Source of the DNA: Mixophyes australis
Taxonomy: Eukaryota > Chordata > Amphibia > Anura > Limnodynastidae
DNA length: 64,000 bases
NCBI GenBank assembly: GCA_036250195.1
Contig: JAVHZZ010000010.1
Coordinates: forward strand, 107,560,278 to 107,624,277
Direction: 5' to 3'
Shown here: positions 1 through 13,170 of the stretch, piece after piece
How positions within the stretch are numbered: the stretch's first letter is position 1
How the letters are laid out: the number at the start of each line of letters is the position of its first letter
Translations under genes and position numbers: made by a program
Notes under the pieces: generated by a model
What the model saw: only the letters and a program-made list of their open reading frames with translations
Database searches by the model: none
What the model was told of the DNA's origin: nothing

Positions 1-1984
1 GAATAAAAATCCTGCGCAGCTGGCGTTTCACGGCAGGCAATGGATGGGATTACTTTTGCTCCAATATAGTAACTATACGAATCTAGGAACACTTTGGAGA
101 AAATGTGATCGATATTCGCCTCAGAGTCTGTATACAGGGAATGTAACACACCAGCTGGTTCACGGTACTTTATGGTGCAACAGAAAAGGAATGAAACCGC
201 TCTTAGAGACACGTACTTAGGAGCAAAGTGCATCCACATTGTTCCCTCATTGCCACAAGTTGTTTCAATGTAATCATCACCGGCACGTACCTAAGAGATA
301 ACCAGAGCTTTGAATCGGACTAATGTGCGTGCTATCGATCTCGACTCACCCTTACTATACATTGACTACGTTAGTCCACCTCTTCCCTCTCCCTTCCGAA
401 CTACAAGTCGTAGGCAGGCGGAATTGTCATTTGCGTTTGGGCATGAATTGTATGCAATTACGATCACTGGCGTAAAGTCCGGTTCCGCGCATGCGCAGAT
501 CAATTGCACGCAAGATACGGCAGGCAACGGGACTTACGTCCAAAGATAAATCAGGTCCACAGGCTGTAAGTGATAGCATCCAAATTACCTATAATTTGTC
601 AACCTACACTGAAGGGTCAGATTGGTCGCTACTAATTATTGCACGCTATCACTTACACATAGTTTGGTGATATTGCACCATGTCAGACAATAAACCAGAT
701 ATCTATAGAACTTCCCCCCCGGCTATAGAAGGTCCTGGTCCTGTAATCCCCCCAACTACAGTGACGTCAGCTTCTCGTTGGTAGATCAGAACATGGCTAA
801 GTAAGGAACGCTGGAAAAGAAACAAATTAAAAATAAATAAAATAACACAACATAAAGACGAGTTTTAGAGCTCAGTTTTATTGATATTTTTGCCAGAAAT
901 TCCAATATGATATAGAGATAGAGATAAAACGCACCCGCCATCCTGGATGTTCTCTGAATCGATTTTACATAACAAGTGAGGGATTACAACTCTTATCATA
1001 ATCCGCCTGCAAAATGAAATCTTGGAATTGTTGAAGTCATATTTTCATACAGGGCTCCTGTCCAAGCCCTCACACACCGACTTCTGTGTCAGAGACAGAC
1101 TGCCATGGACGTAGACATCCGCCAACTTGGATGCTCATTGAATGAAAGTGAAACAACAATAGAGAGGATTGCATTCCTTATCATAAGCCGCTTGAAAAAA
1201 CGAAATCTTGGCGGAGGCTTTGCAGACTTCATTTTCTCACACAGTCTAACCGTCGGAGCGGTCGCACACCAACTGCTGTATTACAGACCTGTCTATCGCT
1301 GCATGATGGAAATATTAAAGGAACTTGTTTCTTGGAGCTGAAATCTAACAAACTCCCCCATCCAGATCTTTACCTTACTCAGTATAAATTTGTAAGTGTT
1401 TGTCCTGCTAGGCTCCATTCAGTGCTCCCTGGTTTAGTCATGAACTTGTTCTATTTTCCACAGGTCATCAGGCAAGGTTTCTTCTGGTCTGTGGACATTC
1501 ATCTCTAAAACCTGAAGTCGATCTCAGAGGACAAAGATTGATGTTCTGTAGGTTCTCTAGTTATTAGTCTGACAGCTCAAATCGGGGATGCTGGTCAGAG
1601 CTAGTATTAGTAGACATGACATGCATAGCCTGGAGAGAGAAGGAGCATAGGCCTGATTATATATTTTATGAGTGCTCGGTTTGGCTGTTTCACCTTTTTG
1701 GCTAAGGTCTAGGTTTCATTTATCAAACGGAGAAAAGCATCCAGTGAAAAGGTCACCATCAGTCATAGTAGTGCCATCATCAACGGTAGCCCCCAGCGCC
1801 AAAAAGATTCATCAGGGAAAGCTTTCTGTCCCCATGTTTGCAGCCTGCTCCAAATCTGTCCCTCTTATGTGGGGGACACGAGGACACCCACTTTCTTTAC
1901 GGTGTACTTGCCAGCTTTTCAGAGCTCAAGGAGTTGCGAAGTGGAGCTTGGTGAAAATTGGGGGCTGGCTGGAGTAAACTGTGA
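1..1984. other. Intergenic, no gene recognised
   Basis: Only short open frames. A 13-bp inverted repeat (TGTAAGTGATAGC at 565-577 and its complement at 645-657) may be a small MITE. 982-1053 and 1166-1245 are diverged direct copies sharing CTTATCATAA and GAAATCTTGG. Confidence 0.5.
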
Positions 1985-2205
1985 AATCATGCTCTGCCCA
2001 TTGCAACTTGCGTGATGATGCAAATTGCTTAATTGCGCGGCGGTGCATGTGTGATGATGAGAATGGCGTCATCACTATATTCCGCCCACATTTCTCTCAT
2101 TCTGGCCCAGCACCAGGTATCTACAAACTGCAGGGAACTTCCCAGATTCTCTCAGAACTCCGGGAGATCACGAACATTCCAGGGGAGTCAACAAGTATGT
2201 TTTAA
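1985..2205. repeat. Degenerate copy of a CTCCCGG-type repeat
   Basis: The part from 2125 to 2200, read in reverse complement, has the same order of elements (CATACTTG, GACTCCC, GGAATGTTC, CTCCCGGAG) as the repeat at 18560-18645. It is old and diverged. Confidence 0.35.
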
Positions 2206-4029
2206 TGACCCCTACAGCGCAGAGGGTGGTGATTTCCACTAAAAATGTATTTTATTTACTTTACCTTTAAAAATACATTTGCTTATAAAGCATTTGTTGT
2301 GGAATACAAGTTGGAGACAAGTGTCAATAAGTGAGCATTCAAATTAATGAGCATTAAGAGCCTGATGGAAAATGATTTCCTCAGAGATCATTTTTTTCCT
2401 TCCCGGTGGTTTTCATTGCAGGAAAAGTTAATGCTCCGTCAACGTCCTCATTGGTTGTACAACAGATTGCTGGAAATGTTATCACAGCAGGAATAAGAAA
2501 TCCCCCCCCCCCCACCCCAGAGACAGAACCGCTACAACGACAGCCATCTGTCTCCATGATCTCCTGCTGTAAGGTCCCCCCACCCTGCTCTCCTCCTTTC
2601 ATGTTACTAATAAAACATTTAGCAATGCAACACTATACAACAAGACTGCACATAACATTATCTAACATGCTTATAAACTATTCAGAAATATATTTGCAAA
2701 CATCTAGTCTTGTGATCGCTGCTCCCTATAAGCTGAGCAATCTAGAAATTAAAGTATTCAAAACTGAATATAGTAGACATCAGGCAACAAAAATTTTTAT
2801 AGTACAGGGTCACAGTGAACAGCAGAGTCTCAATACAGCTCTCCGGGGTGCAGTTCTCATCAACATAATCTTTTAACGTTTTCTTTTCAAGATCAGTCAG
2901 TGAAAGGAGACGTACACAGGAGTCTAATCTGCTCCAATGGTGCAATCACTCCTGACAGTTGCATGTGTAGTCAGCACCATAGGAAATCAGGTGCTACATT
3001 GTTACCAGACTGATTGTTTTTAATTTTGACCAAGGAGTCAAAATCGCCTCTGTATTAAGCCCTAGAGGTAACATACTCTGTGATTGTATTTAAAGCATTA
3101 GTTTAGCTTTCAACCAGGCGAAGGTTAGAACCTATTGATCACATTCTTTTACATGTAAATTAAAGAAGTATTTTTTATCTTTATTTGATATCAGGTAAAT
3201 GTAATTGAGCTTTGCACAGACATTTATTGATGAAAAATATAAGTGTCCCCTTTTTATCATATTGTCTGTGGAGACCCATTAGCCATCGACTACGTTTTAT
3301 ACTGTACAGCAGTAGCATAATTGAGAAGACTGGATAAAACAGGCCCCCTTTAGGTGTGTTCCAAACTCTGAATTGAATTTTGATCAATATAAATTATAAA
3401 ATAAATGTATTTTTGTTTCTTAGCCCCAGACCACCAGCTTGGTAATGTCAGCCACAGATGAACCATAGCTAAGATGGATGAATAAATAAGGAGGTGCATA
3501 AATAGTAATTTCCAAACAATAAATAAGTGATTTCTGTGACTCCAGTTTGCCTGGTTGGAGCTACAGAACTTTTACAGTATTCAGCACTGTTAGAGGGAGG
3601 TTAAACAAACCTTTACCAACAGCTACACCTAGTGGCAGCTTTTTGAATTACCTCTGACAAAATGTAGCAAAGGATATCTTGATGTATAATGTACATGTTC
3701 CCGAGTTTTCAAACATCTGCTTGACCTGGCTTTTTAAAAGGGACACAGCAATCTTTGTCATTCATTTAATATTTATTAAAATCAGAACTGTATAGCAGAC
3801 TGCACCTGACACATCCTTGTCTCCCCTACTCGCTTATCCTCAAGCGCACGCCCAAGGAGGTCATGTTTCCTTTTTACTTTGGAGAACAACTTTTCTCTTA
3901 TTTTAAAATTAATTACACTTTACACCTTTCCCTGTCACAATTTTGCTCCCCCAAAAAATTAAGCGCCACCACCCCCACCCTAGGGGAGAGCCTAGTCAGC
4001 CTATTAGATAATCAGTCCCTGGGGTAATG
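2206..4029. other. Intergenic, nothing recognised
   Basis: AT-rich, short open frames without domain signatures, one poly-C run at 2502-2513. Confidence 0.5.
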
Positions 4030-5800
4030 ACTGCTGTTTTAGTTGCGGACTCTGATCCTAATTTGTATCTGGCCTACAGTACCTCTATGCTACCACAGGT
4101 GCTGCTGTTTTGCCATTGGACATTTCCACCTGTAAAAGTTAACCTCCTTCCCTGATCATCACCTGCACCTGTTCCACTGCCTTATATACCTGCCCCAAAC
4201 ATTGCTCCTTGCAGTTCATCAATTGTTTGCTGCTTCTGGTCCCTGTCAGTACTCCTGTTTTATGTGCCTGTTGTTCTCCTGATTATCTGACTCCTGCGTG
4301 TTCCATCCTTTTGCACCTTTGTATGTGACCAAAGACCCTGGCTTCATTTGACCTTGCTCCTGTTTACTCCTTGGTATCATTGTGGATCTTCCAGCTTCTG
4401 ACCCCTGGCTTGTCTGTACCTCATCTGTATACTGGACACCAGTCTCTGCTAAGCCTGGTAACCTGAATCTGCAGTTCACCATTTCAGCCTGATATCCAGT
4501 GTCTCCTGCTTCATGTGTTAAACCTGGTATCCTGAAACTGCACTTTAGTCTACTATCTCCTGCTCCAGTGGGTAACCTGGCAATCCAGTATCCTTGTACC
4601 TGCACTCCATCTACTATACCTGGACAACAGTATCTCCTGCTCCAGTGGTTAAACCATGTAATCCATTCTCCTTGTACCTGCACTCCCTCTGTTATACCCA
4701 GATACCAGCATTACCAAGTCTTCAGTTCCTATTTGATCCAGTGTGCTTTGTATTATGACCTGATTCTGCCAAATACATTCTGGTTTCTGACTTCCTGCTA
4801 CCGTGAGCTGCCCTCTTTATCAGACTGTATTAACCCCTATATGTCTGACTCTTAGTTCTGCACAGAGCCGTAACAAGGGCGGTGCGGGCGGTGCGACCGC
4901 CCCGGGCGCAAGCCCAAGGGGGCGCAGCCGCCCGATACCTGCCTTCGTGCCCAGAGGAATCGCCGCTCTAATTCAGCTCCCCTACAAGCAACAATCCATT
5001 CCCGGCAATGCAGTGGAACGCATGTGAAAGCAGGAAGTTCGGCATTTGGAACGCATTTGCGTTCCAAATGCCGAACTCCCTGTTGTTGGAACGCGCATGC
5101 GTTCCACTGCATTGCCGGTAATGGATTGTTGCTTGTAGGGGAGCTGAATTAGAGCGGCGATTCCTCTGGGCACGGAGGCAGGTATCGGGCTGTGGGTGAT
5201 GAACAAATGCTCCCTTTAAAATATGTAATTGATCAAGAAGGAGTGGTGTGTGATTAGTCCAGAGACCTTTATCAGTCCACCCACGATGGCCCCTGTGAGT
5301 CAACAATGGTTCTTGATTCGCGTTGACTGCAATTGAAACAAGTTAAAGATGACATTTTACGAGGTTCTGAAGGACTTTTTTCATTTGCACTAAGGGACTA
5401 GAAATTCTAGCGCAACGCAGAGTTGTAAGTAGATAAAGAAGAGTAGTCTCAATTGTGGTATATATTGGAACATATATTGTAATAGGTCCCCAATTACCCC
5501 TTACATAATGTAACACATGTATGATCCCTACTGTATCTAGTAAACCACCTCATTTATAGAAAAAATCTACCAATTATTACTATATATATATATATATATT
5601 ATAATATACAAATTCTTTCAGCAAAGTGCTAGCCACACCCACATTAGGTTGGCCACACCCACTTGTCAAATGCCACTCCCACTTAGATGGGGGGCGCCGG
5701 TGCCCAGTCTCGCCCAGGGCACCAAAATGTCTAGTTACGGCACTGGTTCTGCAGTTCATCTCCCCAGCATTACCTTTTGTGCCTACGGACCTGTGATACC
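4030..5800 (+). mobile_element. Degraded Gypsy-type LTR, split by the hAT element
   Basis: Outside 4863-5745 the sequence resembles the minus strand of the solo LTR at 9291-9797: both have an AGTACCTCT segment, an AGGTGCTGCT segment, a GTTAAC segment and then TATATACCTG in the same order. Short internal repeats of roughly 55-80 bp around CTCCTGCTCCAGTG lie at 4499-4700. Ends and target duplication could not be defined. Confidence 0.45.
4863..5745. mobile_element. Non-autonomous hAT element with long internal foldback
   Basis: Ends are CAGAGCCGTAAC and the complement of CAGTGCCGTAAC. A perfect 8-bp target duplication GTTCTGCA flanks it (4855-4862, 5746-5753). Inside, 4930-5055 and 5058-5190 are near-perfect inverted arms. 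No transposase is encoded. A TA microsatellite lies at about 5581-5600. Length is 883 bp. Confidence 0.93.
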
Positions 5801-6454
5801 TATATTAACATTGATTACATTTTGATATTACCTATGTAACCTGTTTTTAAAATGAAGACTCTCCGTTTGCAATAACTACCAATACTTTCCATTGCATTCA
5901 TACTGGAAGCCTTAACAAGCAGTGGCTCAGCAGATTCTGATCTGATTATTGAAGTATAATGGTCGGGAGATGATGTAAGTTTCCTGTAAAGTGATTGAAT
6001 GGTCAGTTAGAAGCATATTATAGAATAAAGCCCCAGATATTGGTTCTATTAAAAGGATTAAGAAACTCCAATCCTGCAGAATTTGTGACTCTCTGGCTGT
6101 ATCTGTTTATTGATCAGAAAAGCACTTTTCCACGCTGGAGATTGTAATGCTGGTCAGTCCGTCATATTGTGGTTATTTGCTGTATAGATCAGGGATTATC
6201 TTGTTCTCCGTCTTGTGGAACAAGGTTACCCAGAGTCCCCGGCTGCAACTTACATGAGCCAGGAAATGAGAGAGAATACCGCGCCATCTGCTTGCATTCT
6301 CAGTTTCAGGCCCAGTGTGTTCTCACTAGTGACTTCCGATCTCCCAGGAAATCCACTGATACAGGACCATGGGTATACTACATGTGGCTCTCCAGCTGTT
6401 TTGGGTCCCAGCATGCCTTGCATGGCAGGTTGCATACTTCTGTGAATGTTTGAT

Positions 6455-7395
6455 TCTTGGTTGTCAGGGGGACAGAGGTCATTTCCCCCCCAATCTTATG
6501 AGAGGTAACATTAAGAGGATTAGGGTAGTAGATGGACACAATAGAGATGAAGTGAAATGGGCATATGGAGCGCGAGGAGGGAATTGTCTTAAGATGGTGC
6601 CAGGTAGGAAATATTCGAGGTTGGGGTCACGTCTGATTGGATGGGGCAGGAAGTTACAAATGTGGGGAGCAGCTTGGGCAAGGTCCTGAAGGTGGGAGTA
6701 CGAGGTGGTGATTGGTAATGAGGAGAGAGGCGAGGGTCAATGACAGAACGAGCAGGGTAGGATTTCTTGACACGGTTGGAGATGTCAGGGGGGAAGGAGT
6801 TAAAGATAACTTCTATATTGTATTCTGGAGGAATGGGGATCCAACGGAGAAGCTTTGCAGAGAGGCGCAGCAGAAGAGGAACGTCAGGAGATGAAGAGGA
6901 AGATTAGTCAGCATACCGCATTCAGCACAAATTTCAGGGGGACAAACATTTGTCAGGCCAGCCAGAGAGCAGAGGATTACAATAATCAAGATGGGAGATG
7001 ACAAGAGCATGGGTGAAGGGCTTGGCGAATATTGGTAATGTTGCAAAGATGTAGGCGACAGGAATGGGCAAGGGACTAAATGTGGGGAGTAAATTGAGGA
7101 CGGAGTCAATGATGACCCCAAGGCAGTGTGCATGGAGGACACGGGAGAGGGCGACACCATCACCTTAAGGGACATCAGAGGAGGGGATATGACACTAGGT
7201 GGTGGAAAGATTATAATCTCAGTTTTGGATATGTGGAGCTTGAGGTAACGTCCGGCCATCTAGGTGGAGATGGCAGAGGCAGTCGGACACACGGAGAGGA
7301 GGGAGGGACAGAGATCAGGGGAGGGAAGGTTAATTAGGGTGTCATCAGCATAGAGGTGATATTGGAGATCAAAGGAGCAGATAAATTCCACATGT
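6455..7395 (-). pseudogene. L2-like LINE reverse transcriptase fragment
   Basis: Translating the minus strand with frameshifts gives a YHLYADD catalytic motif near 7350 and a following LKLHISKTEIIIFPPP segment (frame 7259-6813). Both match the reverse transcriptase copy at 36050-36718. The open frames are short and shifted, so this copy is dead. Confidence 0.75.
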
Positions 7396-8197
7396 AGTTT
7401 ACTTTAATGACTTCTAATTTTACATGCGGAAAAAAAATAAAAATGAAATTGTAGCTGTGAGAATTTCAGGTACAAAGACGTAAAATTGCCACCCGCCAAC
7501 CTGACACTTGTTACTTATTTTATGCCTCACAATAGGAGCGATTTCACATGGAAAGTGTAATTTAGCCAATGCAGGAGTGAGGCATGCTCCCTGGAACAGA
7601 ACATGCAGCACGTTCAGTGTCCCGGCACACGGCAGCTGGTCAGCCTGACACTCACATTGTGCAGAGTTACGCACTGCTCAATAACTGTCATTTCTCGCAC
7701 AGAGAAGCTAAGTGTGCGACGCTTTTAAAATTGGCTGCTATTTATGTGCAGCCTTTTTACAGACATTACACTCGCAGGCGGCACATAGATGTTCATTGCA
7801 AGATGCTTTTACACCATTTGCTGTTTTGGTTCTTTTAATGGATTAATGGCAATGTTTAATTTTATTGCCGTTGTTTTATTTTGCATGGTTTCATGGACAC
7901 CATAGTTTTACACCTCTCTGTGCCAAATTGTCCCTGGACGTTGTTTCTGAGTGTTGACGGCTTTTAGAGAGGAGTGAAATTTCCAAAACTGTTTAGCGAA
8001 ATATTTACTTAACATCCTGCTTTTTTTCCGTTATTCACACTTTATTAAATGCATAAAAACAGATGAACGAATAAGATTAAATGCTGCCAATTCCACCGCT
8101 GCGCTCTAAAATTTTAATGACGCAGACTCGACTGCTAATGTAACGTCCCCCCGGGAAAGTTTATCTCTTCAGCTGTCTGGATACGTGTACATTCGAG
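7396..8197. other. Intergenic, nothing recognised
   Basis: No coding, RNA or repeat signature seen. Confidence 0.5.
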
Positions 8198-8353
8198 CTT
8201 TGGGGTCGGATTCATCTAAGTGAATGCAACTTTCGTTTTTTAAATTGAATGGAAATAACACGTAGGTACACCCATATTCAATAACATGCGCAGAGCTATT
8301 TTACGCAGTATGGCATGCAGTGGGACTTGCGCTCCTTCGTGAATCAGGCCCAT
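8198..8353. mobile_element. Small MITE with GATTCAT ends
   Basis: The left end GGGTCGGATTCATCTAAG and the right end GTGAATCAGGCCC are inverted relatives of the GGGCCTGATTCATTAAGG family seen at 15249-15836 and 28088-28406. No clear target duplication. Confidence 0.5.
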
Positions 8354-8839
8354 GGTTTGTAGCACTTGGAATATTTTGTTTTTATTTTCACTTGTAATTA
8401 CTTTCTGCAACTGTGTATCTGGTTGTATCTATATATCTTCTGTATGGAGTTTGTTTAGAGATTTATTTAAGTTAACTGAGCTGTTTTATGTTGTGTCATC
8501 CTTTACTTTGTGGAACGATGCAGTCCTGCATTTTGTTAATGGTTTTAACCTCATATTTATTATTGTTGACTTTTATTCTGCTTTGTAAAGATTTAACTCT
8601 CCTTATGTTATTCACTTGGGGCTGAGTGCCTTTATTACAGATTATATCAGCAGGGTGTGGATTCCGTGAATCAGCTTTTAACGCTCTCTACAATCCGCTC
8701 TTATACTTGAACCAGAAGTTTATATCTTATGATATGAGGACATCATGTGGCCAAATTGTGGATGTACATTTTCCCCTCCAGTTCAAATAGTGGTATACAG
8801 AGAGTGGACAATTGGAAACACTAATATAAAGTCACTTTA

Positions 8840-9285
8840 TAAGACATTGGGTCACCATGCCAGTGGATGACGTGGCACTGACTCTACCAATACCGAACGC
8901 CTGGTTGATGCTGGTGGAAAACATTGTCATGCGTTGTTCCAGAATATCCCATAAAATCTCGATAGTTTTCAGATCTTGTGACTTAGAAGAACGTCACATA
9001 TGGATAACATCGGTATCATGATCATCAAACCATTTGGTGACCACATGTGCTCTGTGGATGAGGGCATTGTCCTTCTGGAGGATGCCCCTCATGTTAGGAT
9101 AGAGGATAGAAATGCTACAACATGGGATGAAGATGATTACTCGGTACCATTATGTAACGATTAGAATTGACTTTGTCTACTAATCCAAACCATGCCAGAA
9201 AAATGTCTCCCACATTAAAGAACCATCAAAAACATTCAACAAGGGCTGTAGAGTTCTTTAAGGTGACACAATTCATACAAAGACT
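8840..9285 (-). pseudogene. Tc1/mariner-like transposase remnant
   Basis: Minus-strand translation contains DNALIHRAHVV (about 9070-9039) and, further on, DLKTIEILWDILEQR (about 8975-8930). These match the DNA-x-x-H-x-A-x-V-V and SPDLNPIEhLWD signatures of Tc1-like transposases. Several residues and frames are decayed. Terminal repeats were not found. Confidence 0.65.
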
Positions 9286-9290
9286 GTTAG

Positions 9291-9797
9291 TGTCACGGTT
9301 ACAACAGGAGTACAGCTAGGAGTCACGAATATGGTGAAAACACTCTGTTTATTTGCAGAAAAGTATAAATAGCAGGTAATCGAGAGCAGTAGTAAATACC
9401 AGGTGCAAGCTGATGCAGGAAATAATAAGAATGTTCAGAAACCAGCAGGTAAACAGCTAATGCAGGGAAGCAGGATGTATGAACAGGTTCCAAGCAGGCA
9501 TGAACCAGAGGAGCAAGGCAGGAGGAAGAATCCACAGGTTGCAACAAGGATATGACATCACAGGATGGGACAACAATAACCAGCCCTGTGTGCTGGGAGT
9601 AACAGGTATATAAAGGGAAAAAGAGACCACACCCAGATGCATGGAATAATTGGAGAACAGAAAAGTTAACCCTTAAAGCACAAGAAATGCACAATAGCAG
9701 CACCTCTGGACATCAGAGGTACTGCTGCAAACACATAAAAAGAACAAATACAAATAATAAAGTCCAAAAGGTAGGAGCTGCCAGGCGGATCGTGACA
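9291..9797 (-). mobile_element. Solo LTR of a Ty3/Gypsy-type element
   Basis: It starts TGTCACGG and ends CGTGACA, with a perfect 5-bp target duplication GTTAG (9286-9290, 9798-9802). On the minus strand a TATA-like TATATACC is followed about 220 bases later by AATAAA, giving LTR promoter and polyadenylation signals in the correct order. No internal coding region remains, consistent with LTR-LTR recombination. Confidence 0.88.
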
Positions 9798-9802
9798 GTT
9801 AG

Positions 9803-10837
9803 TTTGAAAATCCCACTGAAGAAATGGTTCCTTTATGAATGACGTGGTATTTTTGCCACTGATTATTTATTTGATCAGTGGTTGGGAGGAAAAGTCTTTC
9901 CGCAGAATGCATTTATGGCTGGCAAATGTTCTTTAAGGATTGGAGGACTAGATCTTAAGGAGCAGTAGATCTGGAAATTCCCAAAAATACAAATTTCTTT
10001 CGCACTCTGAAGAACACTTTTCTTTAGATGGTTTTCTTTGAGTAAGGTGTTCATTAACTCAAAATGGGTCAAATCTGAAAATTTTCAGGCAGTCTATATA
10101 AGTATTTTGAGGTCCAGTTTGTGGGCAAAGTGGTCTTCTCTCAGAGAAAGGATGCAATATTGTCACCCTGAAAAACACTGGAATTATTATAACAAATGAG
10201 GTTCTTTATTTTCAAAACTTTCTTCATCACACTGGATATTCATACGCGAGGGGGAAATTATTTGCTAGAACCAGGTTACAATTCAAGTTCATGTTATCTG
10301 TTCCTGTTAATCGAACAGAACTGGGTTAGTTTTTAATGAGATTTACGACATCCCTATTTCTGAATGAACATCTGAAATATTGGATCATTCGGTTCCTATT
10401 CCTCCTGGAATAATCATCTTCCTGCACAGTAGGTCTGCAATCCCTCTTATTTGTATCGCAGAGGCCTAAAGTGATCTTCTCCCCGGGTCATTTTTTGACA
10501 TATCTTTTGCCACCTTGTTTATATAATCGTCATGGTGTTCCCGAAGAATGAATATGGTCTGGTTTCATGAACATGATTTCCTTGAAAGCTAAGAGGGCAA
10601 GGGGCACTGCTTTTATCTATCTGAGATTGGACGATATATACATTTATTTCTGTGATTATTTTCCGTGAATCACACTTCCATTTACATGGGCTACCCAACC
10701 CTTGCTCGAGGCATTGTTATTATAATTAACTAGTGTCAAATTCTGGCTCTTCAAATAATTTCCCAAAGAGGATACTGAGTTATCTGTGACCACCTGACCT
10801 GTGACCTGTGATCACCTAAATATTTTTCGTTAACTAT
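9803..10837. other. Intergenic, nothing recognised
   Basis: AT-rich sequence with no open frame showing a known motif. Confidence 0.45.
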
Positions 10838-11000
10838 TATCAAGCAATAATGCTCACTAAAGTAGCTGAATGGACTCGAGCCTCTCCTTCCAAGCAATGG
10901 TTGGCGCTAGAGGGTCATGAGCTGGGTATCCCTGATCCTACTTTTCCGTGGCTTTCCATGCGTCCACAAACATCTCACCCCATGATTGGCCCCAACCTAC
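10838..11000 (+). pseudogene. L1-like ORF2 fragment
   Basis: One plus-strand frame reads NYYQAIMLTKVAEW and then SPSKQWLALEG, resembling the region of L1 ORF2 after the reverse transcriptase where Y-x-A-A-x-L precedes W-x-x-L-E. It ends at a TAA. Too short to place in a subfamily. Confidence 0.5.
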
Positions 11001-11094
11001 ATTAATGGGCAAAGCCATGGAGATTACAGTGTATCTTAGACACTTTCAGGGCAGACTCAATTCAAAGTGAAGTGTCACCGGTCTTCACTGAGAT

Positions 11095-11443
11095 GGGCAG
11101 CAGAGTGGCTCAGTGGTTAGCACTTCTGCCTCAAAGCGCTGGGGTCATGAGTTCAATTCCCAACCATGGCCTTATCTGTGTGGAGTTTGTATGTTCGCCA
11201 CATGTTTGTGTGGGTTTCCTCTGGGTGCTCCGGTTTTCTCCCACACTACAAAAACATACTGGTAGGTTAATTGGCTGCTATCAAAATTGACTCTAGCCTC
11301 TCTCTCTCTCTGTTGTGTGTGTGTATATTAGGGAATTTAGACTATAAGCTCCAAAGAGGCAGAGACTGTTGTGAGTGAGTTCTCTGTACAGCGCTGCGGA
11401 ATCAGTAGCGCTATATAAATAAATGATGATGATGATGATGATG
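11095..11443 (+). mobile_element. tRNA-derived SINE, full length
   Basis: A box A TGGCTCAGTGG at 11106-11116 matches the pol III consensus fully, and a box B-like AGTTCAATTCC at 11150-11160 matches at 9 of 11. Then come the conserved core (GTGTGGAGTTTGTATGTTC and onward), a CT/GT microsatellite, and a tail with CGCTATATAAATAAATGATG ending in GATGAT repeats. The tail matches the LINE-type tail at about 18330-18390, which suggests an L2-like partner. Confidence 0.85.
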
Positions 11444-13049
11444 TTTGGCTGCACACAACTCCTGGTACTATGTTACTCTATGAGGTGCAGGGAACCAAAA
11501 ATCAGCAATGTTGCATTGCCGAGGAGATACTGTGACCATTCTAGAGGCACCTTTTACTTTTTTTTTGTGCTTTGCTCTCCTTAATGACTCAGGCCCATAG
11601 TCTTTATTTTAAAAACTGTCACTAGATAGCAAACATTTGTATGCAAGAGAGAATATAAAAACGCATGATATGTACATATTAAGGACATCCTGATTCAGGT
11701 ATAGACTGTTGAAAAAATTATTCATTTTTTTACAAATATTTTTATTAATGATTGTAGTATTAAGAGTTGTTCGCTTGAGCTATAAAATATTTATCTTTCC
11801 ATGTTTTCTCATTGGGCTTTATACTGAACATACGCATGTGCGTATCCTGCATTCTGTTTTGTCTTTCCAGAGCGTACTTATACCCAGATTCAAATTAAAA
11901 CATATATTGAGATCCGCTTGTATTTGAATATGGTCGGAACTACGATAACGTTCTGTGCTCACTTTTTAAATGCAAGTTGCATGCAGGTTACATTCAAAGA
12001 TGAATCGAACCCTCAATGAGCAGCCCTCATGTTGAATCATGCATCCTAGAATCTTCATGGAGGAGACTAGCATGGCTAATGAACAGCTAGAGAAATCTAA
12101 ATAATGTCTGCACAGTGCCATCCTTTCTTTGCTTTGATAAGAACCAATGCTGATGCAATAAGAACTTTAGACAGGAGATGGCAGTATAACTCTAAGTATA
12201 ACAATGCAACACTTTAACACTACATTTAATGTTTGCATTATAAGATATATACTGCATATATATATTCTCTATTTTCTCTCGTTTAAATGTAATATTTCCT
12301 TGGGATAGCAATCAATCATTATTGTCTCTCTATATATTAAATGCAATAGTACTTTTTGTAATGGTAAACATGCCTCATTTGTTGCCCTAGGTAGCAAAAT
12401 ATTAGTCTTGTTACTTTTATGTTACATATTAGCTTACATATCTCCCTTTAATCATAAATGACAGTTACTTTTTATTAATTAAATCAATCCAGTTACACCC
12501 ACTACTGCCATCGGCAAGAACAACATACTTCATTGAAAATTTAGCTACTGAAACATCAACTTTAGATGAATGTTCCCATAATGTTCAGCCGTATTCCATT
12601 GTTTAATCCTGAATGTGAAGGAAAGACCTTGGGTTTTTTCTATAGGCAATAGAACAATCTATGGCACTGTTGTTTCATCTCTCTTTGTCGTTTCGTTTTC
12701 CTATGTTACTTTCACAGTCTTTACAAGTTTAGGTTAAGGGCAGTAATAACACACATAATGCACAATAGCACAAGTAAATAACAATGGTGTTGATATAAAA
12801 ATTGAAAGAAATGTACAAGTAAGATTCATGGTAATAAATAAATGGAATATGTAAATTATATATGAATGTAAATTAAGACAATCAAATGAATTGGGAATAA
12901 TTATACACATATAAAAATAAATATGTTGCATTGTCCATCTAACCATCGTTTTGTAAGAGTGTAAGTGGTCAATATGAAGGCAAGAACTTTGGGATTTTAA
13001 ATTTAGAGCCAGTAAGGGAACAACCCTAAATTGCATGTACGAATAAAGC
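11444..13049. other. Intergenic, nothing recognised
   Basis: AT-rich; a fragment CTTAATGACTCAGGCCC at about 11580-11597 is a lone MITE end. No gene signature. Confidence 0.45.
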
Positions 13050-13170
13050 TGTCCAGTATTTGTTCACTACATGCAAAAGCAGCCAGTGATTTCTCTGCAT
13101 GTATAAAACATGCATATGAACCCCTTGCATTGCAATATGGTTTGTCCAGGAACAAATTTGTGCCTCTTTT
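13050..13170. repeat. Fragment of the foldback MITE family
   Basis: The segment with GCAGCCAGTGATTTCTC, then CCCCTTGCATTGCAATATGG and TTTGTCCAGG, parallels 62430-62515 and, inverted, 28130-28225. Only one arm is recognisable. Confidence 0.5.

Noticed and set aside
2406..2876. 156-codon plus-strand open frame
   Set aside because: No recognised motif, crosses a poly-C run, and overlaps a minus-strand frame equally long for its region.
4246..4683. 145-codon minus-strand open frame
   Set aside because: Falls in short tandem repeats of a degraded LTR read antisense; composition explains it.
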